A stretch of DNA of 46,079 nt, taken from contig SSBO01000011.1 of the NCBI GenBank assembly GCA_005281725.1, forward strand, positions 287,725-333,803, read 5' to 3'. The notes beneath the pieces are model-generated. The model saw only the letters and a program-made list of their open reading frames with translations. It did not search any database and was not told where the DNA came from. The DNA is from Wuchereria bancrofti (Eukaryota > Nematoda > Chromadorea > Rhabditida > Onchocercidae). Position numbers and translations under genes: made by a program. Below, one piece after another: positions 1 through 10,255 of the stretch; positions within the stretch are counted from its first letter, which is position 1; the number at the start of each line of letters is the position of its first letter.

Positions 1-823
1 ATAATTTCAATACTGGATTGTTCGAGATTTTCACCCATTGCTTCAAGTTGTCGAAGTATTCTTTCAGTAGCTTCGACTGTTACCTTCCATTCTCGATCAT
101 TCTTCTTGACGGTATATAACTCATTATAGAGCGATTTTTTAATGATGTGTGATTGCCCAAATTTTTCAATAAGGACTTTTCGTATCACATCATAATTTTC
201 TGGGGTTATATCATAACCTCTAATAGCCAATAAGGCATCTCCCTTTAGACATGCAATTAAATAATTTAATTTTTGGATGTCTGGTATTTTTTGTAAATGG
301 ACTGCAGCTTCAAAGCTACTCCAGAATTCTCTCCATAGTTTAGGATTACCACTAAAGGTAGGCAGTGGTAGTTGAGGTAGGTTAACCGTTGGATAATAGG
401 TTATCTGAATTGGTTGCTCCTTTATTTCGCCTTCTTTAAGGGCTGGATTACTAACTCTGAGTCATTCATATACATACTTAAGGTTATGATGACTTCTTTG
501 CCTTCACTTATTAAGTTTAAAATACCTCTTTTATCTTCGACCATTTGGGCGTATTTGTCTTCTTCTTCTTTTCTCTTCGTTGCTGGAACCTGTTGTATGT
601 ATTGGATCCAGTTAGTATTAATTGTCTCAAGTGTGCCAATATGTAGCTTGAGACGCATTGTTCTTTCTTCAATAATTCTTTTTCGAGCCTCGTGCTGTTG
701 ACGGGTTTCTTCTCTGGTCAACATTTGCTCCAAAGGCGTTAGATCCATTTCTTGGACTTCTTTGAGAAGAGCTTCCAATTTTTCTTTTGCCGGTCGTGCG
801 CTTAATATTATAGTTGCAGACAT
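1..823 (-). pseudogene. BEL/Pao gag (DUF1759), partial, with frame break
   Basis: Gag-like structural polyprotein of a retrotransposon. Translation begins at the ATG at 823 (MSATIILSARPAKEKLEALL), two bases inside the possible primer-binding site. The first 133 residues are a charged, coiled-coil-like region (EETRQQHEARKRIIEER). The frame stops at 422. The reading frame then continues one base back (-1) from about 435 with no further stop to position 1, giving PTVNLPQLPLPTF, LWREFWSSFEAAVH and LNYLIACLKGDALLAIRGY. These are typical DUF1759 features (hydrophobic/WREFW, then LKGxA). The 3' end is cut by the window edge. The break may be a decay mutation, a programmed -1 shift or a base error. 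Identity as BEL/Pao gag is confident; function is not. Confidence 0.82.
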
Positions 824-824
824 G

Positions 825-842
825 CCCCGGCTCGTGCTACCA
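825..842 (-). other. Candidate retrotransposon primer-binding site
   Basis: Minus-strand TGGTAGCACGAGCCGGGG starts with the TGG that pairs with a tRNA 3' CCA end, and lies a few bases inside the LTR edge. I could not name the cognate tRNA. It lies almost flush with the gag ATG, which is unusually close. Confidence 0.4.
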
Positions 843-846
843 AATA

Positions 847-1310
847 TGTTGTAAACTGTGAGGAATTTTTGTTTTTTTGTGGGGAGAGTTGTTTTATTAG
901 CACGTCGAAGCCTTTATTGATAACTGAATATGATATAGCAGTAATAACGAATACAGAAATTAAGTAGAAATAGAAGGAATAGTGGAGGGTGTTTCGTGTA
1001 GAGTCGAGTTAATGAATGAAGTTTTTTAGCCACATTATATCTTGCATTACATATGTTAAGATGTGGGAGTGGTTTATAATCAGACATCTTCGTACAAAGA
1101 ATAAATCGTTTAGACATGATAATGAGTTACTTGAACAATAGGTTACAATAGATACTGCAATGGATTGCGTGGATATCACAAAGAACTTACAATGGGTGGC
1201 GACTATAATTGGTTACATTACAATAGACATTACATGGTAGATGCTCATAGCATAGGACTGTTATAAGACCAAAGATCAGCTAAACGAGTGTGATGCATTG
1301 CAAAGGACAT
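847..1310 (-). repeat. Candidate 5' LTR of the BEL/Pao element
   Basis: On the minus strand the stretch carries a TATAAA box at 1078-1073 and an AATAAA at 918-913, about 160 bases apart. That is the order expected for U3/R/U5. The inner edge reads ...TTTACAACA next to a TGG-starting sequence that could be a primer-binding site. The upstream part (about 1140-1310) has short internal repeats such as TTGTAATG and TTGCAATG. The outer boundary is a guess. The short ORF at 914-1117 lies inside the LTR and is not a gene. Confidence 0.5.
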
Positions 1311-1543
1311 TATAAAGGATTGCTATATTAAGCAGTATTAACATTTATTTAGCTTCGTGATATTGAAATTCTCGACAATTTCATATTATTATGGAAATAT
1401 TATCAAGTAAACATAATAATAACTTAATGCAATTAAATTTAAACAAAATAAAATGATCGATTTTAATTATTATATTGTTAAATGCTTTATGTTAAAAAGA
1501 ATTCTCAAAATTTCATTTGCAATTGTAAACAAATATTATTAAG
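1311..1543. other. Non-coding stretch before the first visible bestrophin exon
   Basis: A/T-rich with no open coding stretch resembling the bestrophin N terminus. It is read as intron, or as flank of the retrotransposon insertion. Confidence 0.5.
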
Positions 1544-4500
1544 GATTTATGATGTCACATGAAAAAGCAAAATTAGATGAAATTCATTATCGTTATGATA
1601 AACATTGGATGCCATTCCAATGGGCTTTAGCAATTTGTGACGATGCGCGACAACACCAAAAAATTGCGAGTGATTGGTTGCAACAGAAAGTTTGTGAAGT
1701 AAGATAATTACTATTATAAATTAATTATTTTTTGTATTTCTTTTTTTAAAGGGAGAGAAGAAAAATTAGAAAAGTGAATGAAATTTTAACTTTTATATTT
1801 AATTTTAAATATTAATTTTAATTTCAAGAAGATATAAATTTATAAACAAATAAATAAGCATAAACAAATAATTGCATTTATGAGGGAAATTTTTAGAATG
1901 ATAAATAAGCATAAATTTTACAAACGAATAAATAAGTAAGCATAAATACACTTAATGAGTGAAATTTATAATAAACTAATTAATTAATTTTGAAATAAAC
2001 AAATATATAGATATGATTAAAGGAGCAAAAAAAATACACATGTAAATTGGGACTGAGTTAAAATATTAATAGCGATATTATTTAATAAAACAAAAAAAAA
2101 GTTTTAAATAATTTCAATACTTTAACTAATTGCTATAAGTGAAGGAATAGAATTATTAATCATTTGAAATAATAATTAAATAAAAATATATAAAATTTTT
2201 TTGCAGGAAATTAAACGATTTCGTACAAATATGGCAAATTTATACAATTTCGATTGGGTACCATTACCTATTATGTATGCTCAAATTGTTGTCCTTGGCG
2301 TTCATTTGTACTTTTTTGTTTGCGCCATATCACGACAACATATTCTTTCAGATGAAGCACCTAATAAGTCTAAAGTAAACAATTAATTACAAATTTTATT
2401 TTTAGTCAAAAAAAAATTTAACGCTTACAAATTTTTGTTTTTCTTTTTTTGATATTGAAAAAAAATTAAGCAATATTTTGTTTTGCCTGGAAAAATAAAA
2501 TAAATAAAACTATTGATTTAGTTTCATTTAGTATATTTTAACATTATATTGCTTATTTTAAGTAAAAGTTATAACACGCAATAGCTTAATAATTAATAAT
2601 TTAAAATTTGAATGGTTTTAATGTTTTAGTTTTCTGTTTTATCAAATTGTTGCGTTTTTTTTAAATTGGATTAGAAATAAATCATTAAATCTTCTTCATT
2701 ATTGGATCCTTTTTTAGCTACAATTTATTAAGCTACAAATCAAAAAAAAAAAGGAATAAAACAAATAAATGAAAAACTGAAAGCCATAAATTATAAAGTT
2801 AAATTTAGCAAAGTCTTTAAAGATATTTGCAAAAATGATTTGTTAAAGATTTAACAAATATTTGAAAATTTTTATATTTTATTCACTCAAAAAAAAGAAA
2901 CTTTTTTCAATTCCTATTTTCAATTTTATTTTCAGGTCGATGTATTTTTTCCATTTATGTCCGTTTTACAATTTATTTTTTATATGGGTTGGTTAAAAGT
3001 AGCCGAAGTAATACTGAATCCATTTGGTGAAGATGACGATGATTTTGAGTGTAATTTTCTACTCGATAAAAATCTTGCTGTATGTCTTTTGAAAATTAAA
3101 TTTTTATTGAAAAAAATCTTAGTTTCTTAATAATCTATTGAACATTTTAATTAATTTTTTGTCATCACAAAATATTAATTTAAAAAAATGATTAAAAAAT
3201 ATTATTTAAATTAAAAATGAAGTTTTGAAGAAAAAATTTTGCTTTTTTTTTAATCAAAAATTTTGACATAAAGAAATTTGTCCTTTTATTTGGCTATTTC
3301 AGCAATTATGAAATTTAAAAATAAAAAAGTTTATTATTTTTTAAATGAAATAAAAGTATAGGCAAAATAATTTTCAATCATTCTTTTATCATACAATTAT
3401 TTCAAATACCGTAAAAAATGAATTTCAACAATTTTTAATTTTTCTAAAAATATAAAAAATTCGAAAAACATATAAAAAGCAAGAGAGGAAGAAAAAAAAT
3501 TTTTCTTTTTGTTTCTCTCTTTTTCTTTCTTAGTTTTTTAGCATAATATAATTAATTAAATTTCTTATATAAATATAATAAATGTGGTATAAATTGTAAC
3601 TAAAGAAAATAGAAAAAAGAAAATTCCAAATTATTATGTAAAAGTGAGTAATGAAGTTTTTAAGTCAAAAAATGAAATTATAGCGGAAATAATTGTTGAT
3701 TTGGGCTACATTCCTTCGGGTAGGTTTAATGATTGTTGATTTGGGCAAGAATCCTTTCAGGTAGGTTTAATGATTGTTGATTTGGGCTATAATCAACCGC
3801 CAGCAATTGAGAAAGATCCATTTTGGAATGGACCTGTTGAACCACTTTATACGCAACAATCGATGGTATTTGAACGACGAATGAGTAGTCTTACCGGTTC
3901 ACTTGCCCATATTAGGTTGCATTATTAATTTTTTATTAGAAAAAGAAAGAAGAAAGAAAAAATCTTAATTAGATTTTTTCTATTTTTATACTTAATGCTT
4001 TCTATATGCTTAAAAAACTTGTTATAAATTTTTATCCAAAAAAAAAGAAAAAAGAAGGATTTTTTAAGTTTTAAAACATCGAGTGGATTTGTAATTTCAA
4101 ATTAATAAATTTCCAACTTTAGAATTCCAACTGTTTCTGTTGAAAAAAAAAATGAAGAAAAAAAAATTTTTTTTTTAAAAAGTTCAAATTTAATGGTACT
4201 TATTTTATTTGCAATTATTAGTAACAGCTATTTCTATCCTATAAATTATTGCTTAATTAAAAATAGGAATGAATTTATCATATGTAAAATTAATTGTATG
4301 CTTCATTAGTGTAATAATATTACAATTCTAAAAAAAACAACAAAAAAACTGATAAATTATAAAATTGCTATAATTTAATTTTTAAAAAAGAAAAAATAAA
4401 CAAATGCTGACAAATTATGAAATTGCTCTAAATTTGTTATAATTTGATCTTTAAAAAAAAAATTTAGTTTTCATTTTTTTTTTCTTTTTCCAATAATTTT

Positions 4501-5756
4501 TTGAAATTTACAAATATGTGCAGCATTTTTAATAACAACGAAATGCATTTATACCAAATGAAATTTTGCAATAAATTAAAATTATCTCACTAAATTCTTA
4601 TTATCACTTCACTAATTGGTTTAATTAATTTCAGATTATCAGATGATAAAAAAATTCAAATGATGCCATTACCGCATAGTACAGATTCTATGCGAAATCC
4701 ATTAGATTATTTGCTAAAAGCAACTTCAAGGAGTAGGTAAGTCTTACATTTTCATTTTTATTATTTCATTACTTTCAACAATATTGCTTTTAATAAGTAA
4801 GTAATTTCCATTCCAATGATTATTGAATTAATCAAAAATTTAAAAAACAAATGAAATTAAAAATAAAATTTCGCTACTTTCAACAGTATTACTTAATTAT
4901 TGGAGTAGTCAAGAATTTAAAAAAATAAATAAAATTAATAATAAAAAAAAGATCAAAAAATAATTCCATAATTTTTTTTGTTTTACTTTTTTTTTTCTAT
5001 AAAAATTTTTAGATCAGTAAATGAAGTTGAAAATGTTAATGATAAAGTATTACAAAATGATCAATGTGAAAATGATTTACAAATTGTTGATGCTAGCAAT
5101 CATACAAGGCGACGATTTAGTTTAGGTAAGTGTATTGCTTATTTTTTTTTTTTCAAAGTATCAAAATTTATAATGCTGAATATTTACAATTCAATATTTA
5201 TGATTTATAATGATTAAATAATTATCAAGTATTACCTAATAAAAGTAATATCAAAATTTGCAGTGTTTTCTTTTATAATTTATAGTAATTAAATAAATAT
5301 CAAGTATTACTTAATAAAAATAATACCAAAATTTATAGTCACAAATATTCATGATTAAATATGCATAATCCATAATAATTAAATAATTCTCAAGTATTAC
5401 TTAATAAAAGCTATCAATTTATTAATTTTTTATCAATTTTACTTTTTTTTCTCTTTGCATATTATAAAATAAAATAAAATTTAAATCAATTTTTTGCATA
5501 TTATAAATAAAATAATATTTTTCCTTCTTGTTTTAATTTCTTTTTTACAGGCGATTATTTTCATTTGCCGTTTCGTTCAACATTATCAATACTTACTTCA
5601 CATGATTCAATTAATTTTATCAATGAGCCACATCATTTAGAAGATTTAACAGAAGAAAACGAGGATACTATTCATTCACGAAAAGCGCAATGGCAATTAA
5701 GTCATCCTAGTATTATACCATTTCCAAATGAAAATGATCCAAAAAGTAAATTTTAA
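1544..5756 (+). CDS. Bestrophin family anion channel, 5'-incomplete
   Basis: Bestrophins are pentameric Ca2+-activated chloride/anion channels of the plasma membrane. Visible exons are 1544-1698, 2207-2374, 2936-3079, 3761-3915, 4635-4736, 5013-5125 and 5551-5756; all phases close and the stop is TAA at 5754. Family marks are [36 protein letters not shown] (membrane), [20 protein letters not shown] followed by DDDDFE (the signature and acidic Ca2+ clasp), and [15 protein letters not shown]. The tail (5013-5756) is hydrophilic and poorly conserved. From the first Met (1549) it is 345 residues. The first exon begins [13 protein letters not shown], which matches the family's internal 'GFMT-E' region, so roughly 120 N-terminal residues including the first membrane helices are missing. 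Exon 1 has a weak acceptor (TTATTAAG). The retrotransposon lies just upstream. Either the upstream exons lie beyond it or the gene is truncated. Confidence 0.93.
3693..3798 (+). repeat. About 40-bp tandem duplication over a bestrophin exon start
   Basis: TTGTTGATTTGGGC occurs at 3693, 3733 and in the exon at 3774, with GTAGGTTTAATGA repeated between copies. Units are 40 and 41 bases. Only the second junction carries a good acceptor (CCTTTCAG ending at 3760); the corresponding place in the first copy reads CCTTCGG. The exon is therefore taken to start at 3761. Confidence 0.9.
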
Positions 5757-8700
5757 ATAATAAAAATGAATGATAAAATTTTAAATAGCCAAAAGCATGT
5801 TTATCTCATATTAATATTCAATTTAATAATAAAATGATAAAAAGAATTATGGTAATAAAACAATAACAACAAATTATTGATTGATAAATAAAATATTAGC
5901 ATCATATGTTTCAATGAATGAATAAAAAAGGAAAGGGAGATATAAATAAATATGTTTGATATTCACAAACTGAAATAAATGAAATACTTCTTAAATAATT
6001 AAAAATGAAAAATAAAATCAAAGAAAAGAGTGACAATTTTTGCTTACTTGTTTATTTAACTGAAATAAATTCACAAAAATTTTTTTAACTATTAAATTTG
6101 AGGATGAAAATTTAATCGTAAATGAAATGAATGAATATAATAAGCGAATAATTTTTGACAAATTTTTATTTTTACTATTATTCTACCTGAATATTTATTC
6201 TTAATGTTTATTTCTAATATTATTCGATATTTCTTTCTAATATGATTACAATATTTGATTATGTGATTAATAGCTGTAGTGATAAAACGAAAAATTGCAT
6301 TGTTACATATTAAACATATTGTGATAATGAAATTCTTGAAAGCAAATTATATGAATTACATATTTGTACAATTTCATTTCTTAGCAACAATATTTGATTA
6401 GCGATGTTAATTTGATAAAATAATGAAAGATAATTGCATCGACGTTAGACTATTTTATTTTTCTAGCTAATTAAGACGTTTTGTAATTAAAATATCTCTT
6501 CTATTTTCCACTAATTATATCGCTTTTTAATCGTTTTTATTGTTTTTTTTTTCATACTTAATTTTGAGAATCTTTCTTTTTAAATGTTCATTTATTTTTT
6601 GTGAATGAAGGAAATGAATTTGTGAATGGATGTGATTAATTTGTTTGTAAAATTATTGTACAATCAAATGTAAATAACATGCTAATAAATAATTGGTCGG
6701 AATATTTTGATTTTATTCATATTTGTTTTATTATCTTTCTTTCATTGTAATAAATAAACAATATCAATTGAATTCATAATAACAATATTCTATTAACAGT
6801 CTTATGATAACGTCATATTGTTGATAACAGTTTATTTTGCTTTAAGTACGGCAAATATCGGAATATAATCATTAATAATTATCATTTCATGTTCATTAAT
6901 AATAAATTCTTATCAATATCCTATCTTCAGTTTAAATTCAATAGCATTATTTTTGTTTATTTTTTTTTTCATCTCACTAATTTCTATTTTAATCAAAAAA
7001 TTAAACCCTCATTGTTTATCTTTTTATTCTATTTTGAATGAACAAAAAAAAATTCGTACTAAGAAATTGAAACTAGAAAATTTATTAAATATTTGTGTAT
7101 CTCACCAATGTTTTTTAATTTAAACAAAGAAAAAAGAATTTGAAATTTAAATAATTTCAAAAAAACAATTCGTTTGTTCACTTTTTAGATAAAATTTACT
7201 GTTTATTTCTTTTTTTTAATTCTATTTCTCCTTTCATTTCATTATATATTTTATCTCGACAATCCCCCTTATCTAAATTCAAGGTTTTCAATCATCAATT
7301 TATTTGACCATTAAAAAATAAAAATAAATTTCTGCCTGGTTTCTCTTCTTTCTCTCAACTTCTTTGTTTAGAATAATTTCAAAAAAGTTTGAAAAAAAGA
7401 TTACAATTATGAAAAAAATATAAGTTAAAAATAAGTTAAGACTTTTCTCTTCTTTTTTTGTTGAAAATCAGTTTTTTTTCTTTTTTTTTTTGACGTTTTA
7501 CTTCTCTTAAATTTGTTCAAGATTTCCCAAACTTTTTTACTACTACATTTAACTTAAACAAGCTACTTTTTTAACTTACCTTTTTCTTATTTCTCCCATT
7601 CTATCCTTTCAGTTTTTTTTTGTTGTTTTTTTTTTTTTTTTGAATACTTTAACATTTCTTAATTTGTTTATATAAATACACATATTCTTTTGATATTATT
7701 AATTATTAAAAATTTATAATTGTTTTTTTTCTTCCTTCTAAACATCCCTGAGAAAATTTGTTCTACATTGCAAATATTTTCCTTTTCTTTTTTCCTTTTC
7801 TTTTTGCTCGCCTGATCGCATTCACTGATAAGGAATCAATCAGTTTAATGGTTAGAATTACCATTTTATATCATAAATGAATCAAGAATTTGATAAATTT
7901 ATCAGCCTTATATTTTAAGTTTTATTTTCACTTTTTTTCATGAACGCATTTTTTCTTATATTTGAAGTTGAGATTTATTTTTCACACATTTTTCATGAAC
8001 GCATTTTTTCCAACGAATTTACTTTAGCCTAAGAAAAACGCATTTTTGATTGATTGTGAAGAAAAAATTTTATGTTTTGCAACAATTTCAAAAAGGAAAA
8101 AAAAATTCTGAAAATTTTTCGTAACGCATTTATAATTTAAATATATAATGAAATAAACGGACAACAGTTTATGAAGCTGAAAAAGTCAAAGTTGAAAAAA
8201 TTTTCAATTAGAACATTTCTGCAAACACTTCAAAATTTTCATAATGCATTATGAGACTCCATGAAATTCTTACTGAAATTTATTGAAAAAGAAAAAAAAA
8301 GAAGTGAAAAAAGAAAGAGAAGAAAGGAAAAGGAATTATATGAAATTTTCTCGAAAAGCTAAAAAAAAATGTTAAAAAATATTGCTAAAAAAATATAAAA
8401 TAACCCGAGATATCTTAGATTTTACTCCAGGAATTTCTCACAATTACGCAATTTTTATTTCTCATTGATATAGAATAAAAGAAAAGAAATCATTATGAAA
8501 TCACTCAAATTCAATATTATTATCACTTTTTTTTTTCTTCTAAATTTCGATTAAATTTTTGATGAATTATCATTTTATTCAGACTAAGAAAAAAAAAACT
8601 TTTTTTTCTTTTTTTTGATGACTTATCCTTAAATTCTTTTCTTCAATAGCAAATCAAACACTTCAAGAATGTAAAATTAAATTCAAACCAAAATTAAAAT
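5757..8700. other. Intergenic, A/T-rich, no gene seen
   Basis: Contains the bestrophin 3' UTR (several AATAAA-like sites soon after 5760) and long T-rich tracts around 7000-7800. I see no ORF or exon chain resembling a protein. A 24-base near-repeat around TTTTTCATGAACGCATTTTT occurs at about 7936 and 7990, with further AACGCATTT copies near 8037 and 8123. Confidence 0.6.
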
Positions 8701-8707
8701 TACATTA

Positions 8708-8820
8708 CAATGATTGCTAGGATCCAACGGTTGCATATCGCTCCTTGAGACGGTGTTACGGGGTTAATTCGGGTGATACCATTGTTGTTTTCTGCTATCA
8801 GTTGACTGGTTTTTTTTTTT
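8708..8820 (+). ncRNA. Candidate structured small RNA with poly-T end
   Basis: A GC-richer island inside very A/T-rich DNA. GGTGTTAC (8752-8759) can pair fully, with wobbles, with GTGATACC (8773-8780). CAATGATTGC (8708-8717) can pair imperfectly with GCTATCAGTTG near the 3' end, closing the structure. It ends in TTGACTGG followed by a T run, as a Pol III transcript would. The layout (closing stem with bulge, TTGAC near the 3' end, oligo-U) is loosely like nematode stem-bulge/Y RNAs, but I do not see a convincing family match. Both strands are also open for about 30 codons, so a short coding exon is not excluded. Confidence 0.25.
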
Positions 8821-9386
8821 TGGGTGGGAGGAATTTTTAGGATGTAAATAAGGATTATTTGACCTGAAATTAATTTCATAATTTTATAAATTTATACAAT
8901 TGTTAAGATTTCTTAGCATAACAAATTTGGTTGAGATTTCTTGACCTTTTGCCTTAATTATCAAAATTCTTTGACCCCAAATATCTCTCATAATTTTTTG
9001 ATCTATAAAGTTTAATGCAAAATGCAGTAACACTGAATAAAGTTTGCTTGTTAACAAATTGCAAAGATAACAAATATAATGATAAGTTGCAATAATCAAA
9101 TGCATGATTTTTCTTTAATTAGCCAAATTGTTAATTATACTTACGTAATATGCGTAAAGCTTATCAGTTTTTATCATACAATATTCATGTTATATATTAC
9201 TAATTAAGTTAATTCTGATAATTAATTGAACACAATGATAGAGTAATATGCTACATTCGTTGGTATATTTTAAAATTGATTAAATTATATTTGCTCATAT
9301 TGTTTACGTTTTTGATAAATTTTTTTTTTATTATCAGATACATCAGATAACATTTTGTGAATCATTAAAATTAGTCGATGCTATTG

Positions 9387-9433
9387 TGATAAAGTGACAT
9401 TTATATGTCATGCATATAAATGTCACTTTATCA
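9387..9433. repeat. Perfect 21-bp inverted repeat with 5-base loop
   Basis: Left arm 9387-9407 (TGATAAAGTGACATTTATATG) is the exact reverse complement of 9413-9433; the spacer is TCATG. Weak pairing continues outside (CTAT/ATAG). It could be a microRNA-like precursor, the core of a small palindromic element, or a cruciform. Confidence 0.9.
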
Positions 9434-9581
9434 TATAGTGATATATATATATAGTGAGCTATTATTATATGGAAATGATTCATATGGAATATTTACGTAA
9501 ATATGAGACGTGCGTTTACGTTTAGTAGATTTGACGTATGCATATATATATGTATGTGTGTGTGTTTATTTTTTTGTTTGT

Positions 9582-9601
9582 AGACATACATATGTATGTC
9601 T
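9582..9601. repeat. 20-bp perfect palindrome
   Basis: AGACATACATATGTATGTCT is its own reverse complement and sits beside TATATA/TGTGTG simple sequence. Confidence 0.85.
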
Positions 9602-9931
9602 GTCTACATTCAATGAGATTACGATTAATTTGTGCGGAATTTGCTGACTTTGATATAAAGTCTTTATATTATAATAGTTTTATATGAAATTTATGCATAT
9701 GTGTAGTGCATCGATAAAAATTAGAAGAGAAAAGATAGAATAAAAGCATTTGCAGTAATATTTTGTGGAAATATTTCGTCTAGCTCTTTCATTGTTTTAT
9801 TTTGGCATTTTTAACAATTTTAACTGCTTTAGAAATTATTGAATTATACAAGTGAATAATGAATGGCTAATTGTTGTTTCTTTTTCAATAATTAATATAA
9901 ATATTTTTACGTAATATGAGCGTGTTAGTGT

Positions 9932-9994
9932 TAAAAATGATTAAAGTTTATCATAGACATGGATATATATATGTGATAGACTTTGTCATTTTTA
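9932..9994. repeat. Imperfect hairpin, miRNA-precursor-like
   Basis: Left arm 9932-9953 pairs with 9974-9994 over about 21 positions, with two U-G wobbles and one bulge; the loop is about 20 bases. The geometry resembles a short pre-miRNA, but there is no expression evidence. Confidence 0.6.
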
Positions 9995-10255
9995 CAAATT
10001 AAATAATTATGTTTATTATTGAATATTTTCTTAAGATTATATACTACTAACGATTAAATTAACTTCATTGGTGAAAATAGCAACAATATTTCTGGTGAAT
10101 ACATTTTATTCATTCTCAATTATCAACATTTGCTTATAATTGGACAATCATTTGACGACAATCAGAGAAATATGGTTTTTGTCATACGTGGTTTAATTAT
10201 TGCTTAATCGATTCTTGCTCTTTTTCTTTCGAAATAAGGAATATTAATTATTGAA

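Larger units (their letters stand above)
1..1310 (-). mobile_element. BEL/Pao-type LTR retrotransposon, 5' part
   Basis: Read on the minus strand, this is an LTR-like segment, a possible primer-binding site, then gag running off the window. The gag ORF contains the DUF1759 region typical of BEL/Pao elements, with the core LPLPTFSGNPKLWREFW. The LTR outer edge is not resolved; about 1310 is an estimate, because the partner LTR lies outside the window and target-site duplications cannot be tested. The element points away from the bestrophin gene at 1544. Pol, the protease and the 3' LTR are not in view, so whether the copy is complete is unknown. Confidence 0.8.
8823..10255. other. Intergenic region upstream of DESI2 with hairpins
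   Basis: No coding exon seen. It holds a perfect hairpin (9387-9433), a TA/TG-rich stretch with a 20-bp perfect palindrome (9582-9601), a second imperfect hairpin (9932-9994), and the 5' flank of the isopeptidase gene. Confidence 0.6.

Noticed and set aside
914..1117. 67-residue minus-strand ORF
   Set aside because: It lies within the candidate LTR, across its TATA box, with no protein family features.
8752..8772. GGGGTTAATTCGGG as a spliced-leader RNA
   Set aside because: It does not match the nematode SL1 leader, and no Sm site or donor follows.
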